Of a stretch of 45,723 bases of DNA, positions 27,251-35,569 are shown one piece after another. The stretch is from contig SDXZ01000003.1 of the NCBI GenBank assembly GCA_004210805.1, positions 1 through 45,723 on the forward strand, given 5' to 3'. Every line of letters begins with the position of its first letter. Positions within the stretch are counted from its first letter, which is position 1. Below the pieces are notes generated by a model. The model searched no databases and had not been told where the DNA came from. It was given only the letters and a program-made list of their open reading frames with translations. The DNA is from Acidovorax sp. Its GTDB lineage: Bacteria; Pseudomonadota; Gammaproteobacteria; Burkholderiales; Burkholderiaceae_C. Position numbers and translations under genes: made by a program.

Positions 27251-28169
27251 GAAGGCCATGACCCAGCTGCGCCGCACCGTTGACTACCGCATCAACCCTT
27301 TTGATCTCCACCTGTTCGCCGCCGTCGTGGAGCACGGCACCATCACCGCCGCGGCGGCTGCGGTGAACCTTTCGCTGGCCGCAGCCAGCGCGCGCTTGAA
27401 GGCCTTGGAGAACGCGACCGGCGCGCGCCTGTTGGAGCGCTCCAAGGCTGGCGCGGCGCTCACCGATGCTGGGCGGGCCCTGGCACGGCATGCCCACCGC
27501 GTGCTGGCTGAGCTGGAGTCGCTGCACATGGACATGGCGAGCTTCGGACAAGGGCTGCGCGGTACTGTGCGACTGCTGTGCAACACAGCGGCGATGTCCG
27601 AAGCCCTGCCACACCGTATCGGCCATTTCCTGTCGACGACGCCCGACCTGGATGTCGATGTGCAGGAGCTGCCCAGCGAGGCAGTGATCGACGCCTTGCG
27701 CCGCGGCACGGCGGACCTGGGCATCGTGGCGGACCACATCGACACCGCAGGATTGCTGGTGCGACCGTGGGTCGACGACCGACTGGTCGCCGTGCTGCCC
27801 CGCAGCTGGCCGGTGGGGCGCCTGCGCGCCATGGCCTACAGCGAACTGCTGGAGCATCCGCTGGTCGGTTTGCCCCGTGAGAGCGGGCTCAGCCGCTTTC
27901 TTGCGGCACAGGCCAGCCGCAGCGGCCGAATTCCGCGCCATCGCGTCCGGCTGAGCGGCTTCGACGCGCTCGCGCAACTGGTGGCTGCAGGTGCCGGCGC
28001 TGCGGTGATGCCGCAAAGCGCTGCGTCGCGTCACTGCGGCGCCAGCACCCGCGTGCTCGCGCTGACCGATGCCTGGGCCCGCCGCAAACTGCTCATCTGC
28101 ATGACGCCAGAGGGCGCGCAACTGAACAGCGTGCAAGTTTTGGTGGCGGCGCTGTTGAGCGCACCGTGA
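27249..28169 (+). CDS. LysR-family transcriptional regulator
   Basis: A 306-residue regulator (303 if the second ATG at 27258 is used, which would leave the overlapping palindrome free of coding sequence). Residues about 15-75 form the LysR winged helix-turn-helix (FDLHLFAAVVEHGTITAAAAAVNLSLAAASARLKALE is the expected helix order, cited here by its ends). The remainder is a periplasmic-binding-like effector domain. Transcription away from the TSUP exporter gene with a 74-base gap is the standard arrangement for a LysR protein and its target. The inducer is unknown. Confidence 0.92.
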   Translation: MKAMTQLRRTVDYRINPFDLHLFAAVVEHGTITAAAAAVNLSLAAASARLKALENATGARLLERSKAGAALTDAGRALARHAHRVLAELESLHMDMASFGQGLRGTVRLLCNTAAMSEALPHRIGHFLSTTPDLDVDVQELPSEAVIDALRRGTADLGIVADHIDTAGLLVRPWVDDRLVAVLPRSWPVGRLRAMAYSELLEHPLVGLPRESGLSRFLAAQASRSGRIPRHRVRLSGFDALAQLVAAGAGAAVMPQSAASRHCGASTRVLALTDAWARRKLLICMTPEGAQLNSVQVLVAALLSAP

Positions 28170-28240
28170 GAACCCCAGCGCGCCGCACGTGGGGGCCGGT
28201 CGTCCTGACCGTATCCCACCGCACGGTTTGAAGCCTTTTA

Positions 28241-28289
28241 GGCCTCCACCGCTTATCTGAAGGGCATAATTAGCTACTCATTTAATAGC
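28241..28289 (-). repeat. Dispersed ~49-bp intergenic repeat, copy 2 (diverged)
   Basis: Reading the plus strand it opens GGCCTCCACCGCTTATCT and ends with AATAGC, matching the reverse complement of copy 1 at both ends (GGCCTCCAGCGCTTATCT... and ...TAGC). The central hairpin is degraded, with AAGCGCT no longer intact. It sits 20 bases before the ureD start codon. Confidence 0.65.
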
Positions 28290-28308
28290 AAACGGATTGT
28301 TTTATCCC

Positions 28309-29139
28309 ATGGCCTGGCACGCACGCTTGCAGTTGAACTACACGCTCGAGCAAGCCCGCACGGTGGCGCGCTATGAGCACAACGGCCCGCTGCGCATCTT
28401 GCAGAGCCTGTACCCCGAGGGTGACGCCGTTTGTCACAACGTGCTCGTGCACCCGCCCGGCGGCCTGGTGGGCGGCGATACGCTGGACATCACGGCCACC
28501 GTAGGCCCCGGTGCCCACGGGCTGGTGACCACCCCGGGTGCCACGCGCTTTTATCGATCCACCGGCCCGCTGGCGCTGCAGCGCAGCCACCTCACTCTTG
28601 CCGAAGGCGCGCGGCTGGAGTGGCTGCCGCTGGAGGCCTTGTGCTACAGCGCCTGCAATGCCGAGAACCACCTCACGCTGAACCTTGCGCCCGGCGCCGA
28701 GTGCCTGGGGTGGGACGTGACGGCGCTCGGCCTGCCCCACGCCGACCAGCCGTTTGTGCAGGGCCGGTTTGTGCAGCATCTCGAAGTGCCCGGCCTCTGG
28801 CTGGAGCGCGGTGTGATCGACGCTGCCGATGAGCGCCTGCTGCAAAGCCCGCTGGGCCTGGCCGGCCAGCGCTGTGTGGCCAGCCTGTTTTTTGCCGCCG
28901 GCACCCCGCTGGCGCGCAATCGCCGTGACGCAGCACTGGACGCCGCCCGCGCCGTGATGGACGCCCATGTGCTCAAACCCACCGCCGGTGCCACCAGCCC
29001 CAACGACCGCATGGTGGTGGTGCGCGTGCTGGCGCCGCAGGTGGAGCCAGCGATGCAGCTGCTCAAGGCCGTGCGCGCAGCCTGGCGGCGCACGCTGTGG
29101 GATGTGGTGGGCGAGCCGCCCCGGGTCTGGGCGATGTAG
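28309..29139 (+). CDS. ureD: Urease accessory protein UreD
   Basis: UreD (UreH) works with UreF and UreG as the chaperone that delivers nickel and CO2 to apo-urease. The 276-residue product is full length. Recognisable pieces are the N-terminal WHARLQLNYT, the conserved HPPGGLVGGDTLDI and GATRFYRS segments, and the C-terminal NDRMVVVRVLAP...WRRTLWDVVGEPPRVWAM. The ATG at 28309 is chosen over a TTG at 28297. Normally ureD heads or neighbours ureABCEFG, but here the next gene is a histidine kinase on the other strand only about 100 bases on, and no urease subunit is in the window. A diverged dispersed repeat sits directly upstream. The rest of the operon must be elsewhere or lost. Confidence 0.93.
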   Translation: MAWHARLQLNYTLEQARTVARYEHNGPLRILQSLYPEGDAVCHNVLVHPPGGLVGGDTLDITATVGPGAHGLVTTPGATRFYRSTGPLALQRSHLTLAEGARLEWLPLEALCYSACNAENHLTLNLAPGAECLGWDVTALGLPHADQPFVQGRFVQHLEVPGLWLERGVIDAADERLLQSPLGLAGQRCVASLFFAAGTPLARNRRDAALDAARAVMDAHVLKPTAGATSPNDRMVVVRVLAPQVEPAMQLLKAVRAAWRRTLWDVVGEPPRVWAM

Positions 29140-29243
29140 TGCTGTTGCTGGCGTTCGCAGGCATCACCGTGCGAAGAAGCTAGATCTGATGAATGGAGCA
29201 GGACCGAGGTGGCTTCTCACGAAGCTTCCGGTGCCCTGCCTTT

Positions 29244-30434
29244 TCAACCCCTGTCGACGCCTGCCCCCCGGCCGCGTGATCCGCCAGCACTCGGCTGGAC
29301 ACGCGGCAAGGAGAGGGTGAATGCCGTGTTCGCCCCTTCCGACACAACGTTGACCGAGCCGCCGTGCGCCTGCGCGATCTCTCGCACCACATACAGGCCT
29401 AGCCCCAGGTTGGCACCCGCTGCAGGGATCGACGACGAAGCGCTCTCAACGTTGTCGTCGCGCGATTCCCGCACCAGCGGGTCGAACAGGTGCGGGAGCA
29501 GGTGCGGGGCAATCGGTTTACCCGTATTGCGCACGGTCAGCTGCACCTTTTCTTGATGGGTGCCATCGATGAACACACCTATCGGCTGGCCTGCATCTCC
29601 GTACTTCAACGCGTTGAAGACAAGGTTGGACAAGGCCTGGTGCAGCCGGGTCCGGTCCCATTGGCCCTGCATGTCGCCGTGGGTCTCAAGGACGATGGTG
29701 CGCTCGATATAAACGGTATTGATTTCGTCCAACGTGTGGCGCGCAAACTCGTCCAACTTCAACGGTGCTGACGCGATGACGATGCCCTTGCCCAGGCGGT
29801 GGGCGGTGAACTCCATCAGATCGTTCAAGAGCGCCTTCATCTGCGCCACGCTGCGCAGCGTCAACAACGCATAGCGGCCGTCTTCAGGCCGCTTGCGCAG
29901 TTCCACCGCCGCGCAACTGGCGATGGTGCTCAGCGGGCCGCGCAGGTCGTGCCCGGTCATCCCCAGGAACAAATCCCTGGCGCGGTCCACCTCCTTCACG
30001 AAGACATCGACTGACTCTGCGAGGGCCTGGTCGAGCGCTTCGTTGAATCGCACCATGTCCTCCAGATCGTGGACCTCGGGCCGGGGGTGGGCCGCCTGCC
30101 ACAGCCGCAGCACGGTCGCGCGCAGGGCGCGGTATTCCGCGACCATCTGACCGATCTCGAAACCCTGGCTCTCCCGCTGGCGGGCGTGGCTGCGCGATGG
30201 CACGGAGGCCGCTGTCGACGCCTCGCTGCTGGCACCTTCCGACTTGGCCTTGCGCTCGGTTTCGCCCTCCGGGCGATCCATGTTGATGACGATTTCTTGC
30301 AGCATGGTCCGTCCATGGTCCAGCAACGCGGTCTCGTCCATGTTTCTGGCGGCGGGTAACTGCTTTCCCGCAAATGCGACCCACTCGAGGAGGATCGAAT
30401 CCAAATTTGCGGTGATAAAGGCGGATAGGCGCAT
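29244..30434 (-). CDS. Soluble histidine kinase with RsbRD-like N-terminal domain
   Basis: A 396-residue kinase from the ATG at 30434, with no membrane segment or signal peptide. Residues 1-150 resemble the helical RsbT co-antagonist N-terminal (RsbRD) domain: MRLSAFITANLDSILLEW followed, after a low-complexity charged linker (about 54-90), by RFNEALDQALAESV. The phosphoacceptor is H162 in GMTGHDLRGPLSTI, then a dimerisation helix and an ATPase domain with an N-box (HQALSNLVFNALKYG) and G-box (GANLGLGLYVVREIA). It is divergent from two Crp/Fnr-like genes and could feed into them, but no receiver gene adjoins it, so its partner is unknown. The last 20 residues are Gly/Arg-rich tail. Confidence 0.88.
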   Translation of the reverse strand: MRLSAFITANLDSILLEWVAFAGKQLPAARNMDETALLDHGRTMLQEIVINMDRPEGETERKAKSEGASSEASTAASVPSRSHARQRESQGFEIGQMVAEYRALRATVLRLWQAAHPRPEVHDLEDMVRFNEALDQALAESVDVFVKEVDRARDLFLGMTGHDLRGPLSTIASCAAVELRKRPEDGRYALLTLRSVAQMKALLNDLMEFTAHRLGKGIVIASAPLKLDEFARHTLDEINTVYIERTIVLETHGDMQGQWDRTRLHQALSNLVFNALKYGDAGQPIGVFIDGTHQEKVQLTVRNTGKPIAPHLLPHLFDPLVRESRDDNVESASSSIPAAGANLGLGLYVVREIAQAHGGSVNVVSEGANTAFTLSLPRVQPSAGGSRGRGAGVDRG

Positions 30435-30575
30435 CCTGGCATTGTGCCCGCAGGCGCCCAATGCAATCGGGCTGAACAGCGTATGAGCGCTTGTCGTGGT
30501 GGACGTCCCTCCCAGAACCGCGGCCACGACCACGGCTTCGTGTAACGCGGGCAGAACGCCCTATTTGGTAAATGT

Positions 30576-30594
30576 CCGTATGTGCGATACCGTA
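30576..30594. promoter_or_regulatory. Direct repeat CCGTA upstream of the first Crp/Fnr-like gene
   Basis: CCGTA occurs at 30576-30580 and 30590-30594, 14 bases apart, in a locally AT-richer stretch between the divergent kinase and regulator genes. It is a candidate regulator site; no protein can be assigned. Confidence 0.3.
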
Positions 30595-30677
30595 CAGACC
30601 CACACGGCGGGCCCATAGAAACTGGGCGCCTTCCCACCGTGGCAGGCACATCCGCGATGGCCGTGCGCTGCGTTCAA

Positions 30678-31412
30678 ATGCAAGGTGCCACCATCAAAAG
30701 ATCCAATTCCCCTCTTCAGAATCAGCTGTTGGCCGCCTTGCCCGAGACAGAGCTGCAGCGGTGGCTGCCACTACTGGAGGCTGTGGAGTTGCCCCTGGGC
30801 GAAGTGCTGTACGAATCCGGCGCGGCCATGGCGTACGTGTACTTCCCCACCAACGCCATCGTGTCACTGCTGTATGTGATGGAGGATGGCGCCTCGGCTG
30901 AAATCGCCGTCGTGGGTTTCGAGGGGCTGGTGGGCATCTCGATCTTCATGGGCGGAGGCTCTACCCCCAGCCGGGCTGTGGTGCAGAGCGCGGGCTCGGG
31001 CTACAGGATGCGCGCAGACGCCATGAAGCAGGAATTCGCCCGGTCGGGGCCGGTCGTGCATCTCTTGTTGCGCTACACCCAGGCCCTCATCACCCAGATG
31101 GCACAGACAGCCGTGTGCAATCGCCACCATTCGCTGGACCAGCAGCTGTGCCGCTGGCTGTTGCTGAGCCTGGACCGGCTACAAAGCACGCAGTTGGTGA
31201 TGACGCAGGAGCTGATTGCCAACATGCTGGGCGTACGGCGCGAAGGCGTGACCGAAGCGGCCTTGAAGCTGCAGCGGGCCGGCTTCATCAGTTATACGCG
31301 CGGGCACATCAACGTGCTGGATCGCCTGGGTCTTGAGGCGCGCACTTGCGAATGCTATGACGTCGTGAAGAAAGAATACGACCGGTTGCTACCCCTGGTC
31401 ATTGCGCGCTAA
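30678..31412 (+). CDS. Crp/Fnr-family transcriptional regulator 1
   Basis: A 244-residue regulator from the ATG at 30678 (an ATG at 30657 would add seven residues). An N-terminal cyclic-nucleotide-binding-like beta-barrel (about 15-135) contains GEVLYESGAAMAYVYFP. It lacks the N-terminal cysteine cluster of oxygen-sensing Fnr and the full cAMP pocket signature, so the ligand is uncertain. The C-terminal winged helix (about 155-215) carries the recognition region MTQELIANMLGVRREGVTEAA. A second, clearly related gene follows 188 bases later in the same direction. The divergent histidine kinase gene and nearby diguanylate cyclase suggest a stress or life-style switch role, as inference. Confidence 0.88.
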   Translation: MQGATIKRSNSPLQNQLLAALPETELQRWLPLLEAVELPLGEVLYESGAAMAYVYFPTNAIVSLLYVMEDGASAEIAVVGFEGLVGISIFMGGGSTPSRAVVQSAGSGYRMRADAMKQEFARSGPVVHLLLRYTQALITQMAQTAVCNRHHSLDQQLCRWLLLSLDRLQSTQLVMTQELIANMLGVRREGVTEAALKLQRAGFISYTRGHINVLDRLGLEARTCECYDVVKKEYDRLLPLVIAR

Positions 31413-31600
31413 AGGGCTGTCCCCACTACCGCCAATGCGCACGATCCGCTCTGGGTTGGGCGATCCTGTGTGCGGTGGCAGACAGTCAGGCGGTGACGCG
31501 GCGCCCACACTGGCCGAATACCTTCCGTGGCCATGCCACGCGCAGGTGCCATGACGCCGCTTCCTTGAGTGGCGCGGACCGACTGTGAGACACCTTCTTG

Positions 31601-32302
31601 ATGCATCGCCCCCAAAACGCCTTACTACGCCGGCTGCCGCCTGCCGCCCGTCACCAGTTGCTCGACCATTGCGAGCCTTACGAACTGGTGCTCTCGGCAG
31701 AATTGAGTGTGCGCGGCAAGCCCCTGGAATACGCGCATTTCCCCATCGAGGGTTTTTTATCGCTGGTGATTGATGTGGACAGCCATCCCCCGCTGGAAGT
31801 CGGCATGGTGGGTGCGGAAGCCATGCTCGGGTCGGAGTTGATCCTGGGGCTGGCCGCCACGCCGTGGCGGGCGCTGGTGCAGGGGGAAGGGTCCAGCTGG
31901 CGCATAGGTGCCCATGAGCTCAGGGCGCAGATTGACGCGCTTCCTGCACTGAAACGCCTGCTGCAGGCCTGCCTGTTGGCGCGCCTGCACCAGCAAACGC
32001 TGGCGGCTGCATGCCAGCGCTATCACCCGATTGCGCCCCGCCTGGCGCGCTGGCTGTTGATGATGCAGGACCGCTCGGGTACGAAACAATTCCACGTCAC
32101 GCAGGAATTCATGGCGCTGATGCTGGGGGTGCGCCGCGTGGGCGTGACCGCAGCGGCGAGTCATTTTCAAGATCAAGGGCTGATTGCCTATCACCGGGGA
32201 GAGCTGACGGTGCTGGACCGCGAGGCGCTGGAGGCGCATGCCTGCAGTTGCTACGCCGCCGACAAGGAAATCCACCATCGCCTGATCAAGGCGCAGCGTT
32301 GA
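31601..32302 (+). CDS. Crp/Fnr-family transcriptional regulator 2
   Basis: A 233-residue paralogue of the preceding regulator, from the ATG at 31601 (a TTG three bases earlier is possible). The sensor barrel spans about 10-130 and the winged helix 145-205, with VTQEFMALMLGVRRVGVTAAA aligning to the same region of the first protein. C-terminal Cys-rich words (CECYD in one, CSCYA in the other) occur at equivalent places. It too lacks the Fnr iron-sulfur cysteines. The two are diverged enough that duplication is not recent. The gene converges with a BON-domain lipoprotein gene. Ligand unknown. Confidence 0.85.
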   Translation: MHRPQNALLRRLPPAARHQLLDHCEPYELVLSAELSVRGKPLEYAHFPIEGFLSLVIDVDSHPPLEVGMVGAEAMLGSELILGLAATPWRALVQGEGSSWRIGAHELRAQIDALPALKRLLQACLLARLHQQTLAAACQRYHPIAPRLARWLLMMQDRSGTKQFHVTQEFMALMLGVRRVGVTAAASHFQDQGLIAYHRGELTVLDREALEAHACSCYAADKEIHHRLIKAQR

Positions 32303-32346
32303 GTGAGCTGCGCCACGGCCCTGTCTGTTTTGCGCACCCGCCGTGC

Positions 32347-32964
32347 TTACCGCTTGATCAGCAGTTCATCTTGAATGCTGCGAATGCCCAGCACGCTGTG
32401 AGCAAAAGTCACCCAACGGCTTTGAGTCGGCGGGCTGTAGCGAAAGGGCTCGGCCTCTGCCGGCAGCGGGTGGCTCAATGAGACTGGTGGGGATTCCACG
32501 GCAGCGGGCGGCCCCCCAGCGATTGCGAGGTTGGTGTCGGGTGAGACGGCGCTCTTCAGACGGCCGCTGCCTGCGCTGGGCAGCTCCAAGGGATTCTTGC
32601 TGCCCATCACCACGGTCGCTGCATCCCTGGGGAACATGAAACGGTCGACCGAGGCCACGCCTGGCACTGTCTGCGCGACAAATACTGCCAAGTCCATCTG
32701 CGTGGGATCTGCCGCCATGCCACTGAGCAGCACCACGCCCTGGCGGGTTTCGACGCCGATATTGGCGCTGTTCACCACCGGCGAAAGAATCAGCGCTGCC
32801 CGGACCTTGGAGGTCAGCACGCTGTCTTCGAAGTACGTCAGGGGCAAGCGGCTGTCAGGCGCCTGATGGGCAATCACCTCGAGGCGCTTGCAGCCTTGCA
32901 GCACCGTGACAGCCAGTGCGCCCATGAGGGCACAAAAAAAATGGTGGGACGTCAGATGGTTCAT
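32347..32964 (-). CDS. BON-domain lipoprotein
   Basis: A 205-residue envelope protein from the ATG at 32964. The leader ends with LQGC, so C25 is probably lipidated. Residues about 45-115 form a single BON domain (SVLTSKVRAALI, then NIGVETRQGVVLLSG, then VPGVASVDRFM), of the kind found in OsmY-like and secretin-associated proteins that bind phospholipid. The C-terminal 90 residues are Pro/Ser-rich and probably disordered. A diguanylate cyclase gene lies 123 bases upstream in the same direction. OsmY-like stress roles are plausible but unproven. Confidence 0.82.
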   Translation of the reverse strand: MNHLTSHHFFCALMGALAVTVLQGCKRLEVIAHQAPDSRLPLTYFEDSVLTSKVRAALILSPVVNSANIGVETRQGVVLLSGMAADPTQMDLAVFVAQTVPGVASVDRFMFPRDAATVVMGSKNPLELPSAGSGRLKSAVSPDTNLAIAGGPPAAVESPPVSLSHPLPAEAEPFRYSPPTQSRWVTFAHSVLGIRSIQDELLIKR

Positions 32965-33087
32965 GGAACAGTCCTTTGGCAAATCAGCCACCTTGTAGTG
33001 GCTGTGTGGGCACTGTCCCACGGTGCGCTGCGCCGGTCTGTTCGCGACCGCACCCAGGTAGCGTTTGGCTGGCAAGGCGTTTTGCGA

Positions 33088-33951
33088 TCAGCCCACTTCG
33101 TCGTAAAACGTGAATCCCCGCCGGTCGCGTTTGGCCGCATACATGGCCGCATCCGCGCACGCCAGCAGGTCCTTGGCCGCCACCGCGCCGTCTTGGGGGC
33201 ACATGGCAATACCGATGCTCGGGCACACCAGCAATTGCAGATCGGCGACTTTCATGGGGAGGGACACTGCGTGCAACAGCTTGGCGCACAGCTGGCGCAG
33301 CGGCGCCGTGTCGGAAACGCCGTGCAGCAGGCACGCGAACTCGTCACCGCCAAGGCGCACCACCAGGTCGCCTTGGCGCACCGCGGCGGTCAGGCGAGCA
33401 GCGGTGATACACAGCACCTCGTCGCCCACACCATGCCCGTGCGTGTCGTTCACGCTCTTGAAGTGATCCAGATCGATATAGATCACCGTGGGACCCGGCC
33501 GCATGGGGCTGCGCTGGGCCAGCGCCTGATCGAGCTCCTGAAGCAGGTGGCGGCGATTGGGCAAGGCTGTGAGTTCGTCATGAAGCGCCAAGTGGCGTGC
33601 CTGGCGCTCGCCACCACGCACGCAGGCCAGGTCGGACTCGGCCTGGACAAGTGCCTTCTGGATCCCTTGGAAGGCCCGCTCCAACTCCTGCCGCTGCGCC
33701 GTCTCACGCTGGAGCGCATGGCGCGTCTCCTCAAGTGCAGCAACGCATTCGCCCACGTTCGCGTCTGCCCCCGCCTCGGCCATCAAGGCGGGCGTCTGTC
33801 CGCCGTGGGGCGCTTCGTCGGGCAAGTCCTGGTTGAGCAGCCGGGCACGCAGCGCCAACAGCACCTGGGTCCAGTCGTCAATCTGCCTGGCGCTGGGCCA
33901 CGTTGTGGTGAGCGCCTTGCCTAGCAGGAATTGTCTTGCATGGGTTCGCAT
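33088..33951 (-). CDS. Diguanylate cyclase (GGDEF domain)
   Basis: Makes the second messenger c-di-GMP from two GTP. The 287-residue product from the ATG at 33951 (AAGGA seven bases upstream) has a helical N-terminal part with a coiled coil (about 70-112) and a GGDEF domain from about 120. The catalytic loop GGDEF is intact (201-205), and the inhibitory I-site RQGD (192-195) lies five residues before it, so both activity and product inhibition are expected. It has no membrane segment or recognised sensor domain. It lies between the BON lipoprotein gene and an aminotransferase gene, all on the minus strand, but a strong hairpin separates it from the latter. Confidence 0.92.
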   Translation of the reverse strand: MRTHARQFLLGKALTTTWPSARQIDDWTQVLLALRARLLNQDLPDEAPHGGQTPALMAEAGADANVGECVAALEETRHALQRETAQRQELERAFQGIQKALVQAESDLACVRGGERQARHLALHDELTALPNRRHLLQELDQALAQRSPMRPGPTVIYIDLDHFKSVNDTHGHGVGDEVLCITAARLTAAVRQGDLVVRLGGDEFACLLHGVSDTAPLRQLCAKLLHAVSLPMKVADLQLLVCPSIGIAMCPQDGAVAAKDLLACADAAMYAAKRDRRGFTFYDEVG

Positions 33952-34076
33952 ACGCTGGTCCTTTTGTGCTGCTGCCCGGGGCCGGAGGAGATGCCTGGGC
34001 AACGCGGAGGTGGACAAAAAGCTCCGCTGTCAGAGCCTGGAACGCCATTGGACGGTGAGAAGGGATTTCCCTCTGT

Positions 34077-34108
34077 CTGCCAGCGCACACACGGATGTGC
34101 GCTGGCAG
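34077..34108 (-). terminator. 13-bp perfect hairpin after the aminotransferase gene
   Basis: CTGCCAGCGCACA (34077-34089) and TGTGCGCTGGCAG (34096-34108) pair perfectly around a 6-base loop, 90 bases beyond the aminotransferase stop and 125 bases before the GGDEF start. It has no T tract, so it may be a Rho-assisted terminator, an RNA-stability element or a protein site. Confidence 0.6.
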
Positions 34109-34198
34109 CGGCAGACGATGCGCACCGGCCGGCCCACCGGCCGCATGGCGCCCCGCAAAACCGGCAGCCAGCAGCCGGTCGGGGGTCCGCTTACGGCC

Positions 34199-35425
34199 TC
34201 AGACCGCTGCTGCGGCAGGCACCTTCAGCAACCCATCGACCTTGAACATGGCGCGTATGCCCCGCACCGCCTGGCGGATGCGCGCCTCGTTCTCGATCAG
34301 CGCAAACCGCACATATTCGTCGCCTTGGTCACCAAACCCGATACCGGGCGACACGCACACCTTGGCCTTGTCCAGCAGCTGCCGGGCAAACTCCAGCGAG
34401 CCCAGCGCGCGGTAGGGTTCGGGGATGCGGGCCCAGATGTACATGCTGGCCTTGGGGCAGTCCACAGCCCAGCCGGATTCCGTCAAGCCTTTGTACAGCA
34501 CGTCGCGGCGGCGCTGGTACTGGGCGGCGATGTCTTTCACGCACTGCTGGTCGCCTTCGAGCGCGGCGATGGCCGCGACCTGCAGGGGGGTGAAGGTGCC
34601 GTAGTCGTGGTAGCTCTTGATGCGCGCGAGCGCGGCCACGAGGTCGGGGTTGCCGACCATGAAGCCGATGCGCCAGCCGGCCATGTTGTAGCTTTTGGAG
34701 AGGGTGAAGAACTCCACGGCCACGTCCTTGGCGCCGGGCACTTCCATGATGCTGGGGGCCCGGTAGCCGTCGTAGACGATGTCGGCATAGGCCAGGTCAT
34801 GCACCACCAATATGTCGTGCTTCTTGGCCAGGGCGGAGACGCGTTCGAAGAACGACAGCTCCACGCACTGCGCGGTGGGGTTGCTGGGGAAGCCGAAGAT
34901 CATCATCTTGGGCTTGGGGTAGCTGCCGCGAATGGCTTTTTCAAGCTCGGCAAAAAAGTCCACATCAGGCGCCACGGGCACGCTGCGGATGTCGGCCCCG
35001 GCGATGACGGCGCCGTAGATGTGGATGGGGTAGCTCGGGTCGGGCACGAGCACGGTGTCGCCCCGGTCCAGCGTGGCCAGCATCAGGTGGGCCAGCCCTT
35101 CCTTGGAGCCGATGGTGACGATGGCCTCGGTGTCGGGGTCGATGTCGACCGCGTAGCGGTCTTTGTACCAGTGGCTGATGGCGCGGCGCAGGCGCGGGAT
35201 GCCCTTGCTGGCGGAGTAGCCGTGGGTGTCGGGCCGCTGGGCCACCTCAGTGAGCTTGGCCACGATGTGCGGCGGGGTCGCGCCATCGGGGTTGCCCATG
35301 CTCATGTCGATGATGTCCTCGCCACGGCGGCGGGCAGCCAGTTTCAGCTCGGCCGTGATGTTGAAGACGTAGGGAGGAAGGCGATCGATGCGCGCGAAGC
35401 GGCGCTTGCCTTGAGAAGCAGACAT
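34199..35425 (-). CDS. alaC: PLP-dependent aminotransferase, AlaC-like (glutamate-pyruvate)
   Basis: A fold-type I aminotransferase of 408 residues, the usual AlaC length. The product probably interconverts pyruvate and alanine with glutamate/2-oxoglutarate in the cytosol. Visible landmarks are [13 protein letters not shown] (about 39-51), GSKEG (106-110), the cofactor-stacking and binding word FPSNPTA (179-185), [12 protein letters not shown] (209-220) and the Schiff-base Lys K244 in [15 protein letters not shown]. The ATG at 35425 gives a conventional N-terminus. In many Betaproteobacteria alaC precedes homoserine dehydrogenase, but not here; the downstream gene is a diguanylate cyclase beyond a hairpin. 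Confidence 0.9.
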   Translation of the reverse strand: MSASQGKRRFARIDRLPPYVFNITAELKLAARRRGEDIIDMSMGNPDGATPPHIVAKLTEVAQRPDTHGYSASKGIPRLRRAISHWYKDRYAVDIDPDTEAIVTIGSKEGLAHLMLATLDRGDTVLVPDPSYPIHIYGAVIAGADIRSVPVAPDVDFFAELEKAIRGSYPKPKMMIFGFPSNPTAQCVELSFFERVSALAKKHDILVVHDLAYADIVYDGYRAPSIMEVPGAKDVAVEFFTLSKSYNMAGWRIGFMVGNPDLVAALARIKSYHDYGTFTPLQVAAIAALEGDQQCVKDIAAQYQRRRDVLYKGLTESGWAVDCPKASMYIWARIPEPYRALGSLEFARQLLDKAKVCVSPGIGFGDQGDEYVRFALIENEARIRQAVRGIRAMFKVDGLLKVPAAAAV

Positions 35426-35569
35426 GCTGAAAAACTTTCACGTAAGCGCCCGGAACCGTCCGAGCGACGTGGCTGGCAGAAAGGCCGGCCCGCGGTCACT
35501 TTAATGCACAACGCGGTGATTGTTCTCTCGATTTCAGCGGTGTCGCACCGCCGCGACGCGCGTGGGTCG

